A DNA stretch of 64,000 nucleotides, taken from contig PNON01000003.1 of NCBI GenBank assembly GCA_013824865.1, forward strand, positions 1 through 64,000, given 5' to 3'. Shown in pieces: positions 20,159 through 29,544 of the stretch; the first letter of the stretch is position 1; each line of letters opens with the position of its first letter. The position numbers and the translations under genes were made by a program. Origin of the DNA: Anaerolinea sp. GTDB taxonomy: Bacteria > Chloroflexota > Anaerolineae > Anaerolineales > Anaerolineaceae. The notes under the pieces are model-generated. The model saw nothing but the letters and a program-made list of their open reading frames with translations. It was not told the origin of the DNA and ran no database searches.

Positions 20159-20593
20159 ATGACAGACTCAAAATCCTTCAGCATAGTGAGACCCACAACG
20201 TCCACCTCTTTCCATATCGATTTTACTTGGTGGAAAGAACATGACAATAACTGGCGCGTCTTTTTGCATGATTATTTATGCCCTGAACATCAGGCGCTGT
20301 TCTCCATGCATGACGAAGGTACATTGATCGACTTTGTGGATCCAGTCACCGCTGAAATCCACCAAGTGGATGGCTTGCAGCAAAACTTGATGGCACATTG
20401 CTCAAAGCAGGCAGGTTTCTTGGAATCCACTCACAGCGTGGTGGACAATGTGTTCAGGATCTTCCTTTCCAATGGAAACACCCCCCTCACTCCAAACGAA
20501 TTGGCTGCACTAACCGGAAAAACAGGCGATACGCTTCTGCGCCTCCTCTCAGGCGTACGGGTGTTCATGGGAATTCGTCCCTGTCATCTGTGA
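20159..20593 (+). CDS. Conserved hypothetical protein, partner of upstream gene
   Basis: Starts 2 nt after the previous stop; C-terminal NVFRIFLSNGNTPLTPNELAALTGKTGDTLLRLLSG looks helix-turn-helix-like. Confidence 0.55.
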   Translation: MTDSKSFSIVRPTTSTSFHIDFTWWKEHDNNWRVFLHDYLCPEHQALFSMHDEGTLIDFVDPVTAEIHQVDGLQQNLMAHCSKQAGFLESTHSVVDNVFRIFLSNGNTPLTPNELAALTGKTGDTLLRLLSGVRVFMGIRPCHL

Positions 20594-20607
20594 TACAATT
20601 TTTCAAC

Positions 20608-20680
20608 GCCCTAGTAGCTCAATGGACAGAGCACCGGCCTTCTAAGCCGTTGGTTGAGAGTTCGAATCTCTCCTGGGGCG
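20608..20680 (+). tRNA. tRNA-Arg (anticodon TCT)
   Basis: Acceptor GCCCTAG pairs with CTGGGGC; D-arm AGCTCAATGGACAGAGC; anticodon loop CTTCTAA; T-arm GAGAGTTCGAATCTCTC; no encoded CCA. Confidence 0.95.
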
Positions 20681-20778
20681 CTCTTTTGGGGGGTAGGTTT
20701 CATAAAACAAACAATTATCAAAATAACCTTATATATGATAGGATTAATTGCAATCCAAGGTAAACTTTCTTAGGATAG

Positions 20779-21216
20779 ATGATGATGATGGACACGATTA
20801 GACCTATTAATCTCTTATCTTCCAGCCCGGATGAAGCTGAAAAAGACCATACTGAGACTATTAATCGCCCCACCCCCCAGAAGCATACATCCCGGCCGCA
20901 CACCTGGCACCCACCCACTGACCTTTTTGAGACAGATGCTGATTTCCTGGTGCGGGTTGAGGTTGCTGGAATGAATTCCGAAGAATTTTTCGTTAACCTG
21001 GAGGATAATCGCCTGGAAATCAGTGGTTCTAGGCCGGATATGCCTGTAAATCGTGCTTATCACCAAATGGAAATCCCATATGGTAACTTTCGGACTGTGA
21101 TTACTATTCCATCCCCAGTGTCATCTGACGCTGTGGAAGCAGAGTATCATGATGGGTTTCTATTGATCACGCTACCCAAATTGGTACCATCTATCATTGA
21201 TATCAAAGAAGAGTGA
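20779..21216 (+). CDS. Hsp20/alpha-crystallin family small heat shock protein
   Basis: DLFETDADFLVRVEVAGMNSEEFFVNLEDNRLEISG...GFLLITLPK. Confidence 0.9.
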   Translation: MMMMDTIRPINLLSSSPDEAEKDHTETINRPTPQKHTSRPHTWHPPTDLFETDADFLVRVEVAGMNSEEFFVNLEDNRLEISGSRPDMPVNRAYHQMEIPYGNFRTVITIPSPVSSDAVEAEYHDGFLLITLPKLVPSIIDIKEE

Positions 21217-23801
21217 AAATGCCCGCATTGAAATGGTTTGATTTTGAAGAAGATATAGACTGGATAAGGGACGAAGAGCGCGTCATGAACGACTTCCTGA
21301 CGAAACCGATTATGACGAAAGTTAACGCTAAAAAGTCGGAAGAAGAGGAAGAAATAGATCCTGAGGAGGAACTATTAGCCAACCTTCCTCAAGATATGCC
21401 AATTCTTCCATTGCGAGGCGTGGTGGTCTATCCAGATACCACTGTTCCCCTAACCATAGGCCAACCGCGCTCCATCCGCCTCATCGATGATGTTGTATCC
21501 AAAGATAGGATCATTGGCCTGGTTGCCTCTCGCGATTCTGACTTGGAAAATCCCGGTCCAGATGACCTATATTCTGTCGGCACAGTTGCAGTTGTCAATC
21601 GTCTTTTCCGCGCCCCGGATGGCACCATTCGCCTCCTTATTCAAGGCATCGCGCGGTTCAGGCTGCAAGAATTCACTCAACTGGACCCTTTCTTAAAAGC
21701 CCGCATCCAGTTGTCTCCGGAAAAACAGGAATCAGGTCTTGAAATTGAAGCCCTGGCTAGAAACGCCAGGAATCAATTTGAGCATATTTCAGAGCTTGTT
21801 CCATCCATTCCACGTGAATTGGTTGCATCCATCTCGGCTTTGGAGGACCCATTACAAACTGCTTATGTGGTTGCCAATTTCCAGCGGATGGATGTGGAAG
21901 AATCGCAAGATATTTTGGAACTTGATTCTGTTACTGATAAACTGCATAAGCTTGTCGCAATTCTCACTCGGGAAGGTGAGGTCCTTGAGCTCGGACAGAA
22001 GATACAAAATCAAGCCCGGTCAGAGATCGATAAAGTTCAGCGCGAATATTTCCTTCGCGAACAACTCAAGGCCATACAGCGCGAATTGGGAGAAGGTGAC
22101 GAACAATCCGCTGATGTGGAAGAATTCCGCCGCAAGGTGGAAGCAGCAAAAATGCCCGAGGAAGCCGCCAAACAGGCACGGCGTGAATTGGAACGGCTTT
22201 CACGGCTGCCTTCCGCCGCCGCAGAGTATGGAGTCATCCGCACCTACCTGGACTGGCTTGTCACTTTGCCCTGGACTACCAGCACCGAAGATAACCTGGA
22301 TATTGTCCATGCTCGTCAAGTTTTGGATGAAGACCATTATGGACTTAAAGATGTCAAAGAGCGCATCCTAGAGTACCTGGCGGTTCGCAAACTTCGCAAA
22401 GAACGCCGTGTGGAAGTTGAGAAGATTAAGACCCTTGATTACATCCGCAAGATGCGTGAAGGTGTGATCCTGTGCTTTGTGGGTCCTCCTGGTGTAGGTA
22501 AAACCTCCCTTGGACAATCCATTGCCCGCGCTCTTGGCCGAAAATTCATACGCATTTCGCTGGGAGGAGTTCGTGATGAAGCGGAGATCCGTGGCCATCG
22601 GCGTACATATATCGGAGCCATGCCCGGCCGAATTCTGCAAGCAATCCGCCGCTCGGAATCACGTAATCCTGTATTCATGCTGGATGAAATTGACAAACTA
22701 ACCTTCGACTTTCATGGCGATCCTGGCTCAGCACTCTTGGAAGTATTGGATCCGGAGCAAAATGCTGATTTTCGTGATCATTACCTTGAGGTAGCTTACG
22801 ACCTTTCCCAGGTTATGTTTATCACCACCGCAAACCAACTGGAAACCATCCCTGGCCCATTGTTGGATCGTATGGAAATCATTTATATCTCCGGCTACAC
22901 TGAAAACGAGAAACTGGCTATTGCCAAGAGCTATCTTATCCCGCGGCAGTTACGTGAAAATGGCCTTCGCGAAAAGGAAATCAGCTTCAAGGATGAAGGG
23001 ATAAAATCCATCATTCGTCATTACACCCGAGAAGCCGGTGTGCGCAACCTGGAACGGGAGATTGGCGCAATTTGCAGAAAATTCGTCACCCGCATGAGCG
23101 AAACCAAGGTCCGGCACCTCACTGTAAACCCGAAAAATGTCCACGATCTATTGGGAAAGCCAACACACTATGGAAATGATGAAATTGCTATTCGCACATC
23201 CGTTCCTGGTGTAGCCACCGGGCTGGCATGGACACCTGTCGGTGGAGATATTCTTTTTATCGAAGCAACCAAAATGCCCGGGGGCAAAGGATTCCAGGTG
23301 ACAGGTTCCATAGGAAATGTCATGCAGGAATCTGCCCATGCAGCCTTATCTTATGTCAGATCCAAGGCTGACCAGCTAAGAATTGCACCAAACTTTTTTG
23401 ATACGCACGATCTGCATCTGCACATCCCAGCTGGCGCTCAACCCAAAGACGGTCCTTCGGCTGGAGTCACGATGGCCACCGCCCTGGTATCACTGATCAC
23501 CGGCCGGCAGGTGGATCCACTAATGGCTATGACGGGTGAGATTACCCTGCGTGGTTTGGTGATGCCGGTAGGCGGAATCAAGGAAAAAGTGCTTGCAGCT
23601 CACCGTGCTGGCTTGCATAGGGTAATCCTCCCCCGGCGAAATGAGATCGACCTTGATGAGCTCCCAGCAGATGTTCGTGGAGAGTTAAAGTTCGTCTTTG
23701 CTGATACAGTGGATGATGTGCTACGTGCAGCGTTGCTCAAATCTATGCCAATCAAACCGCTGAAAAAGAAAACCACTAAGCCAGGGTTAAGCAAACCATA
23801 A
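21213..23801 (+). CDS. lon: ATP-dependent protease Lon
   Basis: [13 protein letters not shown]-type N-domain, [35 protein letters not shown] (catalytic Ser), [16 protein letters not shown]. Confidence 0.97.
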   Translation: MKMPALKWFDFEEDIDWIRDEERVMNDFLTKPIMTKVNAKKSEEEEEIDPEEELLANLPQDMPILPLRGVVVYPDTTVPLTIGQPRSIRLIDDVVSKDRIIGLVASRDSDLENPGPDDLYSVGTVAVVNRLFRAPDGTIRLLIQGIARFRLQEFTQLDPFLKARIQLSPEKQESGLEIEALARNARNQFEHISELVPSIPRELVASISALEDPLQTAYVVANFQRMDVEESQDILELDSVTDKLHKLVAILTREGEVLELGQKIQNQARSEIDKVQREYFLREQLKAIQRELGEGDEQSADVEEFRRKVEAAKMPEEAAKQARRELERLSRLPSAAAEYGVIRTYLDWLVTLPWTTSTEDNLDIVHARQVLDEDHYGLKDVKERILEYLAVRKLRKERRVEVEKIKTLDYIRKMREGVILCFVGPPGVGKTSLGQSIARALGRKFIRISLGGVRDEAEIRGHRRTYIGAMPGRILQAIRRSESRNPVFMLDEIDKLTFDFHGDPGSALLEVLDPEQNADFRDHYLEVAYDLSQVMFITTANQLETIPGPLLDRMEIIYISGYTENEKLAIAKSYLIPRQLRENGLREKEISFKDEGIKSIIRHYTREAGVRNLEREIGAICRKFVTRMSETKVRHLTVNPKNVHDLLGKPTHYGNDEIAIRTSVPGVATGLAWTPVGGDILFIEATKMPGGKGFQVTGSIGNVMQESAHAALSYVRSKADQLRIAPNFFDTHDLHLHIPAGAQPKDGPSAGVTMATALVSLITGRQVDPLMAMTGEITLRGLVMPVGGIKEKVLAAHRAGLHRVILPRRNEIDLDELPADVRGELKFVFADTVDDVLRAALLKSMPIKPLKKKTTKPGLSKP

Positions 23802-23825
23802 TTTGCTGTTAACCTGCTGTAGATT

Positions 23826-23841
23826 TATATATATATATATT
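23826..23841. repeat. (TA)n dinucleotide tract downstream of lon
   Basis: ttatatatatatatat run in the short lon / PHP-AlbA intergenic region. Confidence 0.7.
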
Positions 23842-23922
23842 TGCTTGAATGGATGTTGTTAGATTATGATTATGAAGTATGATGAATACTAAAGTGACAA
23901 ATTCAGGTAAAAAGGAACTGAA

Positions 23923-25671
23923 GTGAAAAAACAAACCAATAAAACATCCATGCGTTGGTACAATGCTGAAATTCATATTCACACCCAGGCTTCGATAGAT
24001 TTTCAGCAACCTGAAATCACATTCCTGGAAATTCTCCAACGCGCAGAGATAAAAGATATACAGATACTGGCTTTCATGGATCACAACACAGTGTCAGGAT
24101 ATCGCAAACTTCAAGAAGAAATCGACCAACTGGTATTGCTCGAAAAACTGAGCCGTTTGCTTCCAGCAGAGAAAGTAAAGTTAGAGGAATATCGCCGTCT
24201 GCTTAATAAAATATACTTGTTACCCGGGTTTGAATTCACTGCTACTTTTGGTTTTCACATCATTTCGCTCTTCTCTCCGGAAAAACCTGTACGTGAAATC
24301 GAGCATCTGCTACTTAATTTGAACATTCCTCCCGATCTTTTGGATGAAGGATCCGCCACTGTTGGTGCCACCACAGATGTCATCACTGCTTATCGGCTGA
24401 TCAAACAGGCGGGCGGTTTAACTATCGCGGCACATGCCAATTCGTCTAATGGGGTTGCCATGCGTGGCTTTAATTTTGGCGGTCAAACTAAAATTGCTTA
24501 TACGCAGGATGCAAACCTGGATGCCTTGGAAGTAACCGACCTGGATATCAAAGGTCCGCGCGCCACCGCCTGGTTCTTCAATGGCACAAAACCAGAATAT
24601 CCACGCCGGATGCACTGCATACAGGGCTCCGACTCTCATCGTTTGGTAGTAGATGCCCAGAAAAAAAAGAACCTCGGAATTGGCGACCGTACCACGGATT
24701 TCTTGCTTCCAGAATTGAGCTTCGCTGCAATTAGTGATCTTTTTAAAAGCAATGACTTTTCACGTACCCGACCGCATCGACAACAAGAAGAACCAGCTTT
24801 CGATTTTATTCAGACAGCCCTCGATGACGGACCGAATATCATCCAGGATTTCCATGAATCCATGTCTCCCAAAGGAGGCAAGCTATACGCAGTTGTCTCT
24901 GATATCTGTGCTTTTGCCAACACCAATGGCGGAACCCTCTACCTGGGTGTCAGCCACGATCAACACAAGTCACCGGCAGGCATCCCAGATATTGAAAATG
25001 CAGCTTCTACCCTGGAAAAGGAAATTAATAACAAGATATCCCCGCCACTTCACTGCACTATAGACATTAATGATTATAAAGGCAGTAAGCTATTGCGAGT
25101 TCTCATCCCTCGCGGGGATGATCCGCCTTATGCCGTGGATGATAATAAGATCTACATCCGCGATGAAGCAGAAACCGGGCTGGCTGTTCGTGATGAGATC
25201 GTTAGTCTTGTGCTGCGCCGCGGGAATCCGTTCTTGCAAGAATCCACCAAGCCAATCTCATCCCTGGACGACCATCAACAGATTCAGCCTCGAGTCCAAG
25301 AAGTCGAAAACCACCAGGATGCAGCGCCACGGACTGGCGTTGAAGTTCTTCCTTTGGATATCCGTAATGGAGTGAAGTATTATTCTATGCGTGATCTTCG
25401 CAACGGGAACATCGTCAAGAATGTCACCCGTTCTTCTGCACGCCGTTTATGGCATTATGCCATTGATAAATATGAAGAGTTGAACGCCAAGCCGGATGCA
25501 CATCCCATAGAGTGGAGTGGTGATTTTGGTATAATCACCCGTTCTGACCAGAAAAAGGTCTCCTTTTACGACCTGGTTATGAGAGAAGGCAAGGATTATC
25601 GCTACTTCTTTGGCGTGACCCCCAATGGCATTCACAGTGAATGGAAAAAGCTGACGGGTATGGAAGATTAG
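23923..25671 (+). CDS. PHP domain protein fused to AlbA_2/Schlafen-type ATP-binding-like domain
   Basis: N-term [37 protein letters not shown] (PHP motifs); C-term [23 protein letters not shown]...[26 protein letters not shown] (AlbA_2-like); GTG start. Confidence 0.8.
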   Translation: MKKQTNKTSMRWYNAEIHIHTQASIDFQQPEITFLEILQRAEIKDIQILAFMDHNTVSGYRKLQEEIDQLVLLEKLSRLLPAEKVKLEEYRRLLNKIYLLPGFEFTATFGFHIISLFSPEKPVREIEHLLLNLNIPPDLLDEGSATVGATTDVITAYRLIKQAGGLTIAAHANSSNGVAMRGFNFGGQTKIAYTQDANLDALEVTDLDIKGPRATAWFFNGTKPEYPRRMHCIQGSDSHRLVVDAQKKKNLGIGDRTTDFLLPELSFAAISDLFKSNDFSRTRPHRQQEEPAFDFIQTALDDGPNIIQDFHESMSPKGGKLYAVVSDICAFANTNGGTLYLGVSHDQHKSPAGIPDIENAASTLEKEINNKISPPLHCTIDINDYKGSKLLRVLIPRGDDPPYAVDDNKIYIRDEAETGLAVRDEIVSLVLRRGNPFLQESTKPISSLDDHQQIQPRVQEVENHQDAAPRTGVEVLPLDIRNGVKYYSMRDLRNGNIVKNVTRSSARRLWHYAIDKYEELNAKPDAHPIEWSGDFGIITRSDQKKVSFYDLVMREGKDYRYFFGVTPNGIHSEWKKLTGMED

Positions 25672-25673
25672 TA

Positions 25674-26102
25674 ATGAGTGAAGTCAGTATCCGTGAATTC
25701 ATCTTCCCAGATGATTATTTAGTATGTGCAAGCTTATGGAAAAATTCCGCACCCGGTGTGGTTTTTGCCCAATCAGATGCGCCAGAGGAAATCCAGAAGA
25801 AACTGAATTATGCACCGGAGCTATTCCTTGTAGCCGAATTTCAAGATCAGGTGGTGGGAACTGTGATCGGCGGGTATGATGGTCGGCGGGGTATGCTATA
25901 TCACCTGGCAGTCACAAAAGAGATGCAAGGAAAAGGAATCGGGCGCAGCCTATTGGCAGAAGTTGAAAAACGTCTGCGTGCGCGGGGGTGCCGAAAATGC
26001 TATTTGATGCTCACTCCAGATAATCTTTCAAAGCTGGATTTTTATCGTAAAAGTGGCTGGGACCTCATGGACGTCACCGTCCTCGGAAATGAATTCAAAT
26101 GA
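25674..26102 (+). CDS. GNAT family N-acetyltransferase
   Basis: LYHLAVTKEMQGKGIGRSLLAEVEKRLRARGCRKCYLMLTPDN acetyl-CoA motif; start set to ATG 25674. Confidence 0.88.
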   Translation: MSEVSIREFIFPDDYLVCASLWKNSAPGVVFAQSDAPEEIQKKLNYAPELFLVAEFQDQVVGTVIGGYDGRRGMLYHLAVTKEMQGKGIGRSLLAEVEKRLRARGCRKCYLMLTPDNLSKLDFYRKSGWDLMDVTVLGNEFK

Positions 26103-26605
26103 AAGATATAACCTTTGCAATCATTACAATTTCCGACAGATCCTCTCAGGGTGAACGACCTGACCTATCCGGTCCTGCATTAGTAGAATATATCCATTCC
26201 CAACAAGGACTTGTGAAATTCACCAGCATCATCCCGGATGAGATAGGCAGAATTAAGTCCGAATTGAGCTTTCTTTCAGCTAATCCAGAAATCCAGATTA
26301 TCCTGACTTCTGGAGGAACGGGACTATCTCCCAGGGATGTGACACCCCAGGCCACGCTTGAAGTCGCGGACGTAATCGTGCCCGGGATCAGCGAATACAT
26401 CCGCTACAGGAGCATCGAATTCACTTTGCACGCCATGTTATCCAGGGGTGTGTGCGTGGTAAAGAACCAGAGTCTCATCATCAATCTGCCTGGCAGCCCA
26501 AAAGGAGCCTTGGAAAGCCTGCAAATGGTGGAAGCCATACTGCCTCATGCAATTGCGCAGCTTCGCAACCTTCCCAACGCGCAAGATCACACGTTGAAAC
26601 ACTAA
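26099..26605 (+). CDS. MogA/MoaB family molybdenum cofactor biosynthesis protein
   Basis: ILTSGGTGLSPRDVTPQAT, ISEYIRYRSIEFTLHAMLSRGVCVV, LIINLPGSPKGALES. Confidence 0.9.
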   Translation: MKDITFAIITISDRSSQGERPDLSGPALVEYIHSQQGLVKFTSIIPDEIGRIKSELSFLSANPEIQIILTSGGTGLSPRDVTPQATLEVADVIVPGISEYIRYRSIEFTLHAMLSRGVCVVKNQSLIINLPGSPKGALESLQMVEAILPHAIAQLRNLPNAQDHTLKH

Positions 26606-26641
26606 TAATTTTTCCAATTCACCTGTCAGGGCTGCACCTGT

Positions 26642-26679
26642 CCAGACTACCTGACCAGACTACCTGTCAAGACTACACC
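26642..26679. repeat. Degenerate 13-bp tandem repeat, about 3 copies
   Basis: CCAGACTACCTGA / CCAGACTACCTGT / CAAGACTACACCT upstream of efp. Confidence 0.7.
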
Positions 26680-26744
26680 TTGCCGTCAGGTTAGTGCTGT
26701 CGTATAATTCATTTTTACCATATATACTTTAGTTCAAGGATTAA

Positions 26745-27305
26745 ATGATGATAGATGTAAATGATTTAAGAAAAGGGGTAACATTCGTTCTGGATGGTTC
26801 CCTGTTTAAAGTGCTGGATTACTCCCACAATAAAACTGGCCGGGGAAATGCCTCGATCAAAGTGAAGGCTCGTAATATCCGCACCGGAACAAACCTGGAA
26901 AAAACCTTTCAATCTGGCGATCGCATCCAGGACGTGCGGCTTGATTTCCATAATGTGCAGTTCTTGTACACGGATGGAGAAACCTACCATTTTATGGATC
27001 AGGAAACCTTCGACCAGCCGGCTATTAATGCGAAGGTTATTGGCGACTCTGCCGGGTATCTCAAGGAAGGCCTGGAAGTAAAATTAACTTTCTTTGAAAA
27101 CGAGCCAATTGATATTGACCTGCCAACTTCTGTAGACCTGAAAGTAGTGTGGGCGGAAAACGCAGTTAAAGGTGATACCGCCACCGGTGTGACCAAAAAG
27201 GTGAAGACCGATACCGGGCTTGAAGTGAGCTGCCCTTATTTTGTAACCGAAGGTGACACCATCCGGGTGGATACCCGCACAGGCAGTTACGTCACCCGGG
27301 TGTAA
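26745..27305 (+). CDS. efp: Elongation factor P
   Basis: DLRKGVTFVLDGSLFKVLDYSHNKTGRGNASIKVKARNIRTGTNLEKTF ... GDTIRVDTRTGSYVTRV. Confidence 0.96.
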   Translation: MMIDVNDLRKGVTFVLDGSLFKVLDYSHNKTGRGNASIKVKARNIRTGTNLEKTFQSGDRIQDVRLDFHNVQFLYTDGETYHFMDQETFDQPAINAKVIGDSAGYLKEGLEVKLTFFENEPIDIDLPTSVDLKVVWAENAVKGDTATGVTKKVKTDTGLEVSCPYFVTEGDTIRVDTRTGSYVTRV

Positions 27306-27356
27306 CCCTTCTTTATTTGAAAATATTACTAAAAGAAGTAATTAATTAACTAAGAC

Positions 27357-27530
27357 ATGCTCAATGCCAGACCAGAGGAATGTGTGGTGGTTGGCATTGA
27401 TATGGCGATGGATATTCCCGCCTCATTCATAGGCATCCAATGTTTCCAGATCGAAGCTGGCGACAGCAGGCTTACAGCAAACATAAGCCATGCAATCGCA
27501 GACATGTACAGGTTTTGCCCTGGATATTGA
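27357..27530 (+). pseudogene. Possible C-terminal remnant of a HAD-superfamily hydrolase
   Basis: 57-aa reading frame MLNARPEECVVVGIDMAMDIPASFIGIQCFQIEAG... resembles the HAD motif 'PEECVVVGD..DI..A...G'; no upstream HAD core. Confidence 0.25.
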
Positions 27531-27648
27531 GAATAAACGAAATCATATAAGAAATGTATAAGAATCAACCCTAATATTCAATAATACCCAGTTCTTTCTA
27601 TCCGGATTTAGTATAATCATTGCTACAACTATAGTTTTGGAGGTATGA

Positions 27649-29496
27649 GTGAAATCTCGTAACCAATCGTACATTGTCTATTTTATGCTGCTGGTGGCCA
27701 TTGGCGTCATGTTGTTTTACAGCGCTAGGCAAACAACCGCATCAACTGAAGGATTGACGATCAATCAGCTTGCCATGGATATTCAAGCCAACAAAGTTAC
27801 CCGGATTGTCGTGGATGAGAATAAACTTCGCGTCATCTATGCAGATGGAGAGAAAACCACAAACAAAGAAGATGGGGCAACACTCGTAGAACAATTGCTC
27901 AACCTTGGGGTCCCATCTGAACAATTAAGGAATAACACTATCATTGAAGTCAAAGCTCCTGGCGCCTGGATTGGTTTCATGAGTACTTTGGGTGTTATTC
28001 TGCCGATTATCATTCTGGCTGGTTTTGTCTGGTTTATTTTCCGCCAGGCACAGGGGAGCAATAGTGCCGCCATGTCATTTGGGAAATCGCGTGCACGGAT
28101 GTTCAGCGGTGATCAACCAACAGTAACTTTTTTGGATGTAGCCGGAGTGGAAGAGGCTAAAGAAGAATTAAAAGAAGTGGTCGAATTCCTAAAAGAACCA
28201 CAAAAATTTATCTCCCTCGGCGCTCGAATCCCCAAAGGAGTACTGCTAGTCGGCCCTCCCGGCACAGGTAAAACGTTGCTTGCCAAAGCAGTTTCAGGCG
28301 AAGCAGGCGTGCCGTTCTTTTCCATCAGTGGTTCTGAATTCGTCGAAATGTTTGTGGGTGTCGGCGCCAGCCGCGTAAGGGATCTGTTTGAACAGGCAAA
28401 ACGCCACTCTCCCTGCATCGTTTTCGTGGATGAAATTGATGCTGTAGGTCGTCACCGCGGATCAGGAATGGGTGGCAGCCACGATGAGCGTGAACAGACG
28501 CTTAACCAGATGCTGGTTGAAATGGATGGCTTCGATACAGATACCAATGTCATCATCATGGCGGCCACAAACCGACCTGATATTCTTGACCCAGCTCTTT
28601 TACGTCCTGGTCGTTTTGACCGCCGCGTGGTACTGGATCGCCCGGATGTGCGTGGTCGGGAAGCTATTTTACGAGTCCATGTGAAGGGTAAACCCCTCGC
28701 CCCGGATATCGACCTGACTATACTTGCAAAATCTACACCCGGTTTCGTCGGTGCTGATATCGAAAACATGGTCAACGAGGGAGCCATTCTTGCTGCTCGC
28801 AGAAATAAAAAGGTAGTTGGCCAGCAGGAATTGGAAGAGGCGATAGAACGGGTGATCGCCGGACCAGAGCGTAAGAGCCGCTTAATCACTGCAGATGAAA
28901 AACGGGTTGTTGCCTACCACGAAGCTGGACACGCGATCCTGATGAATGCATTACCAGAAGCCAATCCTGTTCAAAAAATAACCATCGTTCCACGCGGAAT
29001 GTATGGCGGGTTTACACGCGGCATACCTCAAGAAGACCTTACGCTTGTTTCGCGCAAGAAGCTCATTGCTGAAATGGTCGGCTTGTTGGGTGGACGTGTA
29101 GCTGAAGAACTTGTCTTTGATGACATCACATCTGGCGCTTCGAATGATATTGAACGTGTGACTCAACTTGCGCGTAATATGGTTACCCGCCTGGGTATGA
29201 GTGACAAACTCGGACCAATGGTCTTTGGTCAGAAAGAAGAGATGATCTTCCTTGGACGCGAGATATCAGAACAGCGCGATTACTCAGAAGCCAGCGCTGA
29301 GAAGATCGACCAAGAAGTTCGTGCTTTGGTAAACAACGCGTATAAAACCGCACAGGAACTCATGTCCACATATCGCAAGGAACTGGACGCTACTGCCAGC
29401 CGATTATTGGAAGTTGAAACCTTGAACAGGGATGAATTTGAGAAGATTTTCCCACCACCCAATCAGAAGAAAAGTGGGACCCCAACTGTAACTTAA
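27649..29496 (+). CDS. ftsH: ATP-dependent zinc metalloprotease FtsH
   Basis: Two TMs, [23 protein letters not shown], second region of homology, HEAGHAI zinc site; GTG start. Confidence 0.97.
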   Translation: MKSRNQSYIVYFMLLVAIGVMLFYSARQTTASTEGLTINQLAMDIQANKVTRIVVDENKLRVIYADGEKTTNKEDGATLVEQLLNLGVPSEQLRNNTIIEVKAPGAWIGFMSTLGVILPIIILAGFVWFIFRQAQGSNSAAMSFGKSRARMFSGDQPTVTFLDVAGVEEAKEELKEVVEFLKEPQKFISLGARIPKGVLLVGPPGTGKTLLAKAVSGEAGVPFFSISGSEFVEMFVGVGASRVRDLFEQAKRHSPCIVFVDEIDAVGRHRGSGMGGSHDEREQTLNQMLVEMDGFDTDTNVIIMAATNRPDILDPALLRPGRFDRRVVLDRPDVRGREAILRVHVKGKPLAPDIDLTILAKSTPGFVGADIENMVNEGAILAARRNKKVVGQQELEEAIERVIAGPERKSRLITADEKRVVAYHEAGHAILMNALPEANPVQKITIVPRGMYGGFTRGIPQEDLTLVSRKKLIAEMVGLLGGRVAEELVFDDITSGASNDIERVTQLARNMVTRLGMSDKLGPMVFGQKEEMIFLGREISEQRDYSEASAEKIDQEVRALVNNAYKTAQELMSTYRKELDATASRLLEVETLNRDEFEKIFPPPNQKKSGTPTVT

Positions 29497-29515
29497 TAAC
29501 ACTTCAAATTAATTA

Positions 29516-29544
29516 GATAGGGATTGACTTTGTCAATCCTTATC
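29516..29544 (+). terminator. Convergent hairpin ftsH / acyl-CoA ligase
   Basis: GATAgGGATTGAC ttt GTCAATCCtTATC followed by TTTTAT; overlaps the ligase stop codon. Confidence 0.65.

Noticed and set aside
20398-20763. 121-aa ORF overlapping hypothetical gene and tRNA
   Set aside because: Runs straight through tRNA-Arg (20608-20680); wrong frame relative to the preceding CDS.
23826-23841. (TA)n tract after lon as a regulatory element
   Set aside because: Simple-sequence dinucleotide run with no supporting context; listed only as a repeat.
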